Shown here: one piece after another, positions 31,176 through 43,100 of the stretch
Numbering within the stretch: position 1 is the first letter of the stretch
How the letters are laid out: the number at the start of each line of letters is the position of its first letter
Origin: Prorocentrum cordatum
Taxonomy: Eukaryota > Sar > Dinophyceae > Prorocentrales > Prorocentraceae
Assembly (NCBI GenBank): GCA_963575745.1
Contig: CAUYUJ010015713.1
Span: forward strand, 64,001-126,918
Direction of reading: 5' to 3'
DNA length: 62,918 bases
Notes under the pieces: generated by a model
Databases searched by the model: none
The model's input: only the letters and a program-made list of their open reading frames with translations
Told to the model about the DNA's origin: nothing
Made by a program: the position numbers and the translations under genes

Positions 31176-34100
31176 ATGACGGCACGACACCAGTCGTCCG
31201 TCCTCCCGCACGATGAGTCGTCGCCGTCAGTCGCGCGCAACTTGGATGCTGATATGTCCGATATTCTAGGAGCTTCCCCCAATTTTGCGGCCCGCATGGC
31301 CATCTCTCCAGGAACCGACGGATTGGACGAAGCTATGCCCCCACCCAGTGCAGCGCAGTCAATGCAGCGGGAAACCGCAGCAATGCCAGCGTTGCCCACC
31401 CAGGCGGCACTTCAGCTCCACGCTATGCAAGCTGAGTTGCAACAGCTTCGTGCCTTGCATGCTCATAGCGTTTCCGCACCCCCACTTCCTATTGGAGATC
31501 AGACCCCCCTACAGCAGCGATTCTTACACGCCGCTCCAGGGCTCACGCCTCAATTCCCCACCCTTCATACCACATCTGACGTCCCTCCCGCAGCACTGCA
31601 CCAGTCAGCGCGGCGGGAAACCGCAGCCCCGCCACAAACAGCGCAGCGGGCCACCGCAGCACCGTCCCAGACAGTGCAGCGGGATACCGCAGCTCCACAC
31701 ATGCCTACACCTTCCTCCCCTCCGAGAGAGAGAGGCACAGGCACACGAAGGTGGGGCCATGGGACGCCCGAACAAACAGGGATTGAACAGGGACAGGTTT
31801 ATGAGCGAGTCCGTGAATTCGAAAACCGTACTTCTGACCATGGCCCTAGTCGCCGTGCTCATTCTAAGAGCCAAGCTCCCAGGCGTGGCCCCGAACAGTA
31901 CATTATTCGAGACGATCGCGGCAGTAGGAGTCCATCTGTCCGGGGGGTTCGTATTAGGCCCCATAGTTCCCCAGCCGCAAACCGACATAGGGAGGCTCTG
32001 CCAATGCAAGACATGGCTGAGCTACGAGATCACGTGCACACATACGTTGAATATCAAACTAGCCTCGTCCACAAGGCTGTGGCCTCTGATACCGCCGTCC
32101 TCCGGAGTGACCTCCAACAGGGTCTTTCGATCCTGGACGCTGCCGTCCAAGAGGACCGTCGGATCATGCAACAGCTGATGCAGCGTCTCGATACACAACG
32201 AGATCGCGAGACTAACGAACTTGTGGCCGTCAAGTCCGACTTCGATCGACTTGAAGCTAGCGTCATTCAGATTCGTCAACACAACGATGAACGTGCACGC
32301 ATTCTTCGCGAAGAGCTGCGAGAAGTCGCGGGCACAGCTTCAGGTGCCTTCGGAGCGCCTTCCACCGCACTACAAGGTCATATTGCCACGATCCGTGGTG
32401 AAACGGAAGCTGCAGCACGTGAGCTGCACGATTATACACGCTCCGTTCAGCAAGATTTGTATGGCAAGTTATGTGAGGCCGAGAACGCTTTCCAAGCTCA
32501 ACTCTCTTCCTGTCAGGTTCAACATGTACCACAGCTTCTATCCAGAGTCCACACTCTCGAGCAGACCGTAGCTGAGCTGCAGGTCGCACGGGCTCATACT
32601 GCGCAGGTGAGTCCCACTGCTACGGTGACCAACCCCGACGTGACGGCAGCTGTTCTACAGACCGTCCGAGCGGAGGTGGCCCACTTGCAAAGGCAGCTGC
32701 AGGATTCTGTGGCCGAGAGGGATGCCGAGTCAGCACGCGCGAATGCGCGCCTGGATCAAATGAACGCTGAGATGGCTCGTCTTGCTAACGAGAATGTTGA
32801 CCTGCGTACTCTAATTGTCAATCTTACTACCCACAATAAGGATGACGTTCGATTCCTCACAGACACTCAGAAACATCAACACGCTGAATGGGAAGTATTG
32901 TCTGATTGTGTCGCAAAACTGCAAGCAGACAACACCACGCTTGAGCAAACAATACAAGATCACATCGCGGACGCAGCCAAACATACACCTGATACCGGCT
33001 ATCGCCGCCCCTCCCCTGACGCCGCTGCTCGCGATGCGGGGGGTTCTACTGGGGCCGCTTCCAAGCCGACACTTCCTCAGGCAGGAACTGGTGCTGACGA
33101 GCAGCGGGGAACCGCAGCCCAGCCTTCTGCCCCTGAGACAGCTGCAGACAATGCTAGCTTTCGAACACACTCTCCCATTAATATAGGTACACTCGGCTCC
33201 AACGTTGCGCAATCCCCGTATAATGCTGGCGGGTCACTACTTCCTGCCACAGTCAAAGAAAGTGACCGAGTTCGGGTCCCAGGCTTCCCTAAGATCACAG
33301 GAGTCGCCGATTGGATGAACGGAGTCCGCAAGGGTTTCAGAAACGCCTCTGGACGCCCAGCTCAGGCGTACGCCTTCATCATGGTAGCGGAGAACCCTGA
33401 GATGACTTTTGAGGATCTCGCCGACAGCGGCGACTTCGAGAGCCTCGACTGTAAGTTAGCTGACGCTCTTCTCGAGATCCTCCCTCATGAGTTAAGATTG
33501 CAAATGAAGCTGTTAGAGGACGTTGAACACAAAGCCAAGCGCATGCTTAAAGGACGTCAGGTATATCAGAAGATTATCCGTTCATTTGACGTCACCGTTG
33601 CCGAGGATCACCTTCACGACTTTGATCGCATTAAGAATCTACGCATGCACGGAGACGATCTCCAGCGTTTCATCGTCGAATGGGATCGATTACTATTGGC
33701 TCTTAACAAACTACCCGAGATGTACATCATGGAATCCCTCTTTCGTACTCAGGTTCAGAGACATCCTTGGATGAAAGAAGACATGAGCAAATACAACAAA
33801 GCCAGGGCTGGAGCCAAAGATGAGAACGGAGAGGAGATCAAGACATACAATTGGCTCCATCAAAGAGTTTACGACGTTCTTGATTTACACAAGCTACAGA
33901 AGAATCAATACAGCATGCAAAAAGAATCGCGGGACACCGTTGCCCCTGCCAAGACTAAGACCAAACAATCAAGCCGCAACTCACATTGCGTCCCTTTCTT
34001 CAAGGGCAAAGGGTGTCCCCGTCCAGATACATGTAAGTTTTTGCACACTGCTGAAAAGAAACCGCCGCCCAGACGCCACCCGTCGTCTCGTGATCCTCCC

Positions 34101-37100
34101 AGGAATCGCCAATCATCTCAACATCGTAGAGACGCTCGAGGCAGCGCCTCTGGCGCGGCTACTTCGAGGCCTCCAGCTGCCAGGTATTTTTGCTACGATT
34201 TCGCAAAGGGTAATATGTGTCAGCGCACTGGTTGCAACCGGCACCACGTGCATCCTTGCGTCTTCTATCAGAAGGGCAATTGCACCAACGGGGATACCTG
34301 CAAATTTGCCCACTATAAAAATGGCTTCAAGACGCCGCCTCGCAGCCCCAGCAGGCCCAGAAGCGAACAGAGGTTCCCCTCCCGAAGCCCAGGTGGTAGA
34401 CGCTGGTCGCAGAGATCACGATCTTTCACCAGGAGTCCGGGGGGCAGGGCTTACTCCAGGAGTCCGGGGGGCAACCGTCGTTTCTCAACGAACACTCGAC
34501 AGCCCTCCAAGAGCCCAGGCGGCACTCGCTGGTCCCAGAAGGACTCGCGATCGCCGTCTCGTTCGTCTCAGCGGCAAGGCCGATCACGTAGTCCAGGCGG
34601 TACAAGATGGTCTCAGAGAGATTCACGATCTGGCTCCCGTTCCAGTCGGACATCGCAGTCCAGTCAACGACAGCGCTCTCCCGCTCGGAACACCAACCGA
34701 GTGTACGTGATACGCGAGAAGATCCTCGCAGTTTCACCTACACATGGTATCTCAAAGGCCCAGATTCTCAAGACCAAACCGCCTGCGACGACATCGACAC
34801 CAAAACTAAAGGTTCGCTGGAACCTTGCTGCTACCGATATCGACTTTTTCACGGTTCGACGTAAGATGAGACCGTATCGGGAGTCACCAAACAAAGGCGG
34901 TGCTGTCCACGTTCCAGATCCAATACCCGATTGGTGGTGGATCCGTTCTCAGGCTCATCTGACACGCGCCCAGGAGAATGCATTCGCCCTCATACGGAGG
35001 CTGGACGACGACGAGGACATCCACTTCGATTATTGCTACGTCGCAATTCCACAGGAGGACGTGCTGCTCCACACATATGCCACGGCGCAGCAGGCAACTG
35101 CAGCACCAGAGCAGCAGGAAACTGCAGCTTCGTCGCGGCAGGAAACTGCAGCCAGCGCCCCTCCAACAAAGGACACGGTAGCAATATCGCGTTCTTTCGT
35201 CCTTGATAGCGGTTCGGCATTACACATTTCAGATAAAGCCGACATGACAGAATCCGAGAAAAAGGGCATTCGCATTGGACGAGAACACATTTTGGAAACC
35301 GCCAATGGCGAGAGAATCGTCAACCAACATGTACGTGTCAAAATCCCAGCACTCGGCATCGAGAAAGACACCCTGGTCATGGATAATTGCCCGTCCGTTT
35401 GGTCCATGGGTCGTCTTGTCGAGGAAGATGATTGGGATATACATTGGAACAGAAGAATTGGATGCGTACTAACACCCCCACATGGCCAGCCTAAACAGGC
35501 TGTGGTACATAACTTTATTCCACAGATCAATATCGACCACATGCATGATGCTCCGCCACCTCCGCCGACCCCCTTGTATTCCGCGAGGCGACACACGAAG
35601 GAATGCCCACGCCGACGCGTCAGGACATCATGCTGCGGAGTGATCCTGCCACAGTGGAAAAGCATGTCTCACAGGGACTGTGGTCGTGGTCGCTTTCAGA
35701 CCTTTCCCATCGACCCCGCAGAGGAGACCCCCACTAAAGGCCCATGCTGGTGTTACACCCTCGAGGTTCTAAATAAACCCTCGTGCAGCGGTGACCCGCA
35801 GCAGGGCCCTGAGTGCGCTCTCCCTGTCGTCGAGAGACCGAGCATTGACCCCAGTCATTACTTGACTCATTCTCCCAAACACCCAGATTGTGAGATATGC
35901 GCTCGAGCTTTGATTCGCAACAAGCCTTGCAAAAGAAAACATAAGATGCGTTCAGATCTCGAGAAAAACGAAGATGATTCTACTTATGAGGCGTTCGTAC
36001 CGAAGAAATTTGGAGATTCCTTGACAGCAGATCATATCATTATTGGAGATGATGAGGCCACTGGCAGGCTGAAGGAAAGGTGTGCTCTTGTTGTCCTAGA
36101 CAAGCACACGGGCACCATGATGGCCTATCCAGCATTGCACAAGGATGCCGAAACCACCAAACTTAGTCTGACGAAATTTGTCGCCCCCAATGATGAGGTT
36201 AAACATATTTATACCGACAATTCCAAAGAACTCATCAAAGCATGTGCCACACTTGGCTGGCGCCATGATACCAGCACGCCACACCGACCTCAGACTAACG
36301 GGACTGTAGAGCGTGCTGTGCAGCGCGTGGTCAAAGGCACAAAGGCTGTCCTTATGGCTTCTGGTCTGGGACATGAATGGTGGTGCGAGGCTATGCAATG
36401 TTTCTGTAATGCCACCAACTTCTCTCTGTCTACTACCGGTACCGCATCTTCCGATCCAAATAAGGCGGAACTTACGCCATATGAGATTCGCTTCGGAGAG
36501 TCATTCAATGGACGTACAGTACCCTTTGGCTCCAAAGTATATTGGAAATGCCTGTACCCGGAACTCAACACAGATAGTGATGGCAAGAAATTCACGAAGA
36601 CGACACGCGAGGGATTGTTCATGGGTTATCATATGCATGCTGGCGGACGATGGTCTGGAGATTACCTAGTCGTCGACACCGCCACATATGCCAAATACCC
36701 AGACAGCACCCATTGTCACGTTCATCGTGTCAAAGATATCGTCGTACCAGCTAAACTTGAGTTCCCAGTCGCTGACGGCGTTCTTACTCATCATAACCCG
36801 CCCATGCACGAGTCCATTGCAGATGAGGCCAAAATACCTCTCGGCGACTGCTTGGACCCCATGCGCAACGATGACCCACGACTCAGCAACTACCCTGTGG
36901 ACTGGGACGACCCTGCTCATGCGCCGATGCAGGGGGAAACCCCAGCCGTCGCAGAGGCAGAATTACCAACCGCCCCTGCGGCAACTCCAGACTATTGGGA
37001 AGTACGTGATGCTACGATTCTTCGTCACATATGTACCCCACGTTTGCAGTTGTTTATCCCTACGGACGCCCCAGAAGGACTACCGGTACCATTGGAAAAG

Positions 37101-40100
37101 TTCGATGTAATTCGTGAATTTGAAACTACATCGACATTCCAGGGACAGGACAAGTTCAGAGACACATGGGATGGAGTCAGTGAGAGCGATCATCGAGCCC
37201 TGGGAGAACCCTGGACAGGCACCGTGCGATTTTACTATGCTCCAGAATACACTTCCGATGGCAAAATTAAATCAATGGGACGTGATACCAAAATACAGAA
37301 AACTACTAGGCCCGATCACTGTCTCGTGGAGTACTGGAAGTGTCTTTCTGGTCGCCAGCGCGATCGCGAACGTGCATTCGGTAAGCTGGTTTCCGAAGCT
37401 CGTGCTCGCCGACATGAGGCAACTCTGAAGACCTGGTCTCGTCAGGATAACAACGCCAAAACACTTAGAACAACACGCTCGGATGGACCGACATGGGACC
37501 GTGTCGAGCGTCGAATCACTCTTGACACGCACACCGGAGACACGATCCGAGATGAACAAGTCAAGGGCGTCACAGACAAAACTATTTTGTACGCCCCTGT
37601 CCCTGGTGGTCCCCGAGACATTACTACGGTGCTGTATTATTTACCCGATAATGAGCACCGGGAAACCAGTGCATCGTCATCATCGCCGGCTAGAGCTGCA
37701 GTGGCGATCGCATCACCGACAAACATTGAACACGATGGTCCATCATTCGGTGTTTTGAATCCACTTGGTCTCACACTGAAACCGACCTTCGCGCAGTTTG
37801 TCCGGCAGAGAAAGGTTTCTGGTTTCGTTGATGCTCCTATCATGGCCGTCCTTCCCAAAGACACGCCTGATCAGCCACATCGTGAGCGTCATGAAACTAC
37901 CTCATATGCACTGGTAACCCAGAGCCTCAATAAAAAGCAAATAGCAGCAGAACCACGCGCTCAGGCCGCTCTCCGTGGAGAATATGATCGCCTTCGCGCA
38001 CAGACCACATGGATGGAAGACACCGTCGCTGAACGCGCCGATGTCAAAGCGCAGGCCATTAAGGAGGGCAAGGACATTCATTTTGCGCATTTACTCGAAC
38101 TCGGAACTGTGAAGCATTCCGAACTCCCACCTGAACAGCGCAAATACAAAGGTCGCGTTGTCTGCCAGGGAAATACTATGAAAGATCAAACAGGCCTGGC
38201 AGCGGTTTTCGCTGATGCCGCATCCAGCGCATCACATATTGAGGCGTCAAAGCTCGTTGATGCTGTCGCACACATGCCCGGTTACAATGGTGGCCAGAGT
38301 GATGCACCATCAGCATACACGCAGGCGCTGTTGTACGGTGATGGCAGAATTGACCCAGTCGATACATGGATCAGCCTCCCACCGGCACGTCGACCAGCAT
38401 CATGGGCTAAATACAAAGACCCAGTGTGCCGACTCCGTTTGGCTCTCTATGGTCATCCTCTTGCTGGCGTCTTTTGGGAGAGACACTGCAAGACATGCCT
38501 TGAGAGCAAAGGATTCGTTCCTATGCAAGGATGGGAATGCATTTGGACCCACCCTAAACTTGGATTGGTGCTTTCTGTATACGTCGACGACTTCAAGCTG
38601 GCCGGCCCAAAAGACAACCTAGAAGCTGGATGGAACCTCATCCGGGACAGTGGCATCAAGATCGATCCGCCCACCAAACTTGATCAATATCTCGGTTGCG
38701 GACAGGCTCCATATACAGTATCAGACATCGAGTTCAACAAACGTATGGAGACCATTCGTCCTTTACTGCCTCAAGCGCAGCGGGACACCGCAGCCTACAA
38801 AACTGCCAAAGATGTCCGTGGCGTTCGATATAATATGAGCGGGTATATTGATCAATGTATCGATCGCTACCTTGAGGTTGCTGCTACCATTCCAGACAAT
38901 CCGAAAATGAAGTTCCGAGACCTACCCGTCTCCGAAACCCCTGGGATCGAGGACTCCGCCTTCACAGAAGCTGATTTTGACGACAAAGGCGTCCTCGGCC
39001 CAGAGTCGGCTAGCATTCTAATGAAAATTTTATATCTTGCAAGATGCTGTCGCTTTGATTTATTACACCCAGTCTGCATGTTGGCACGCGAGATTACCAA
39101 ATGGAATCGAGCTTGCGACAAACGTCTGCATCGTCTTGTATGCTACATCAAGCACACCAAGACGCATAGCTTGCAGGGTTTCATCGGCGATTCCGCCGAT
39201 AAACTTTCCATTATACTGTTTACAGACGCTTCCTATGCAGATTGCGTTTCTACGTCGAAGTCCACGACAGGCATCTTTGCCGCCATTGTGGGCCCCAACA
39301 CTTTCTTCCCGATCAACGCCGTGTGTAAGAAACAAACCGTGGTTTCGCATTCCTCTACGGAATCCGAAATCGTCGCGTTGGACACGGCGCTCCGGGTTGA
39401 AGGCCTCCCCCTGCTTACCTTTTGGGAACACGTTGTACGCACGCACAAGGCCCGCGACAAAGTTGCCGCCGCCTCTCGCAAACAGCGTAAGCCACCAACG
39501 TATAAGAAGCAGGGGGAAACCCCAGCCCCTGGCACTTACGACTCTCCTCGATCCACCCTAACAACATTCGGCGAACATCCTCTACATGACCATCGCAAAG
39601 TTCATTCTGATAAGAGCCCTCCGCAGGTACAGCTTATCATAGCCGAGGACAATGAGGCTGTTATCAAAATAGTAAAGAAAGGTAGGACGGCCGCATTGCG
39701 GCACCTCCATCGCACGCATAGAATCAACCTGGATTGGATCGTGGAAGTCTGTCAACATGAACAAATACATTTGTCACACGTAGGTACTAAGGAACAAGTT
39801 GCGGACATGATGACAAAACATTTCGACTCCAAAAAGAGTAATGTTTGGGAAACACTTCTCGAGCTTGCGCTCATTCGTCCTTCGCCATCATTGAATAAGG
39901 GCATGCGTCAACATATTATGACGGAGGACGAGGGGACTACACCCAACGGTCTACCGCACTCCGCCGACCCCCCAAAACCTCCAGGATGTTCGGGCTTCTG
40001 TGAAGTTGCTCTCACTTCCAAGGACCCCTGGGGCGACGTTGGATCAGCATGTGGTAAGAGATGTGTTGGTTGCCCTAATCACGAGGGTTTGCACTCATGT

Positions 40101-43100
40101 GGACATCATCACAGCATCACAGCCGGGTCCAACGCTTCGCGTTCGGCACGGACCAAGTCCCCGCGACAACGCCGCAAGTCTCCTCAGAAGAGTCCGACCC
40201 GGGCCAAGAAAGACCCGGGACCGACCCGGGCTAAGAGCCCGACCCGAACTAGGCGTAAGGTTGATACAGGTCACCATTTTTCGACATCGTTTTCCCCTGA
40301 TCCATCCTCTTCTTCACCATTACGCACTCTTGTCATACGAGATGTTATGCATAACCGCAGCGTTTCTTCCCAAGCGGAGGAAACTCCGGCCGCCCCGCCC
40401 GGCCCCGGCGCGGTAGGCGGCTCAAACACACAGTTGCAGGATCGGTCTCGTTCCCCCCCCAGCAGCATGCAGCGGGGCACCGCATCGAGCTCAGGGGGTA
40501 ACCCTAGCGCTCCACGCGGAGGGCAACCCCCGCTAGAGGGCGGCGATGACCAGGACGTTGACATGGTTGACATCACGGTAGGGACACTACGTTTCGATCG
40601 TCCCTTTCCGATGATCCAGCGCCCAGCCTGCACTCTTCCTCTAGACGGACCAATCATTCGACCCACTGTTGGAGCTGCGTTCGATACTCAGCTACCGTGG
40701 GCAGGCCCTAATAAGTTCCCGATAGCTTTTACTCAGGCACCAGAGGGCTCTGGCGTTTGCTTCCTTGAATGCTCACGCAAAGACCTTCGTAACGCCGTCG
40801 AGATGGATGTTGAGATTTCGATGCAAAATTTGTTGCAGGAGACGACACTCCCTTGGGTTTCATTCTTTGCTGTTCTGCATTCGTATGTAGCCAAGGCTTG
40901 CCTCGACCAGGATATGAATGACCAATTGGAGAGCATCGTTCAACACTTCAACTGGCTTCGCACCGAGGCTCTCGGCCGTGCAGCGGGAGACCGCAGCATA
41001 GCAGCGGGAGACCGCAGCGAGCCACCGTTGATGCCATCTCTTGAGTGCCTCTCACACGCCGCCACGTCCTTGTGGAAAGGACTCCAAGGTGCATGGCCTA
41101 CAGTTGGATCCACCGCCATTGGTGGATGGGTGAGCTCTTCTCTTGACGACACATATAACATGTACAAAAAGGAGCATCGCCCATTAGGTCTAGACAGCCT
41201 TGACACGCCCAACCACGGACATAATTTTGGTGTCCAGCGGCCCTCTTCTGGATTGACACACGGAAAAGCTCTTCCACACAAGAGCGACTGCGCAGGTTCG
41301 GTTGGCTCGTTCGTGGAAAACAGCTACAACTCGTTCATCGACATCCCCGCTCGAGACCTCAACAGTGACATGAGAACGGCTTCGCCTAAACACCATGTCC
41401 AGTACATAGGAGGGGGCAGTTGTCGTTTGGACCCGCCGTGCGGATCTGGGGGCCACTTGTCTCGCCCCATTGCCATCGCTAGCCTCACCGACACAGGTAG
41501 CCATCGGTACGCAGCGGGAAACCGCAGCGGTGATGACCCCTGGCGTGAGGATCTTGAGGCGAACGAGAGTCCCGTTCGTACTAGTGGTTGGGCCCCGGGA
41601 CACCAAAGGCGAAACATCTTCGGATGCCCATCACACAACCAACAGATTTTTCCTTTGTTGGCTTCCGACCCTTTGTTGGTTTGTGCCGACTCTACATCCC
41701 GCGGTGACAGTACTAACGATTTCATTGACTTCGATCACGCTAAGCATCACACGTGGACCAACGCTTCCGTGCTCAAATGCTTCGCGGATGAGAATGGCTG
41801 GATGCAGATCGCCACAGAGGATCTTGGATTATCCATTAACCATGCCCTTGGACCTACAGGCACTGCCACCCCATTCTTCTACATCTTCACCGACTCGGGA
41901 CCTATGATGGGAAAAGCCAGCAAGAATTACCATACGCCTGAAGAGGCCATCAACATGCTGTGCAGTTATGATTGTATTCGCCAAGTTGGACAACCCTTCT
42001 CAACGCTACTCGTCCCAACCCCAGTGCATCAAGAGTACATGGGAGGAGCCACTCTCGCTACTCTAGCTTCCGCGGCTCGGGACTGTATCCTGGACTGGTT
42101 CTACTCCTACATTCCAGGATTCTGGGATGATCACGTCGTGCAGCCAGGCACGGATCTTCCTCAGCGCCCCGAGGGTTCGTCCGATGAAGACTACAAAGAC
42201 CTGAGCCTTGTCCCAGAGCTTCAGCGCCTGGACCAGCGCGCATCGGAGAGGAAACGAATCATCATCACCAACGCTGAAAAAGGCACCACCATTGATGGTA
42301 TTGATTCTTCACTCTGGAGTCTCCATCGTGATATCCTCGACAGAATCGCCACGCTCAGAGAGATGCGCGCCCAGAATATGGACACCGCTCAAAGAAAACG
42401 CTACTTCGACATGGATGAAGCCCTATGGGACACTTGGGCCGACCTTGATGCTCATTACAAACAATTGTGGTATGAGCGTGGTGCCACTGCCACTTTCTGG
42501 TGGAACAACAATGACATCACGTTCCCAGCCTACAATCAGAAAAGCGTCGATGCCCAAAGAGTGGACCTGGGTTGGGAGAGACGGGACCACCGTGCGTACC
42601 AACGCAAGTGGGAAGCACAAGAAGGATGCCTGCTCGAGATGATGCCGCATATCACTATCGGCCTTGATAGATTTTGCGACGTTGCGAACTGGTATAAACA
42701 TCCTCACGTCATTGGCCCTGGCACGGCCAAAGATTGGGGCTTACCTCACCACTTCGACACCATCTCGAAAGATATGTGCATCCTTATGCAGACACGTGGT
42801 ATTTCCGTGATCAACAACTCGGCATGGACACAAGCTATGGATCGCACCAAGGATGATGGATGGCACTGCCAGAAGACAGGTGCGAATTGGGCTCGCTTCG
42901 CTGCGCAATGGGTCACCTTTGCAACACTCAAGAACCTTTACGGCGTAATGAACTCTAAGCCAAGTCAGTTCTACGCTTTCAAACAGCCCGCAGTGAAGCC
43001 GCTTAATGAGCCACAATCTCATAGTTTGTCCCACATGTTGCTGATCGCGTGGCACCATCGTCAAGTACACATCCAGAGTCTATACGATCACGTTTCAGCA

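Noticed and set aside
31285-32178. A 297-codon alternative frame in the Copia gag region
   Set aside because: It is a shadow of Gag. Its apparent hydrophobic stretch (TVLLTMALVAVLILRAKLPG) comes from the +1 frame, and the frame lacks conserved features.
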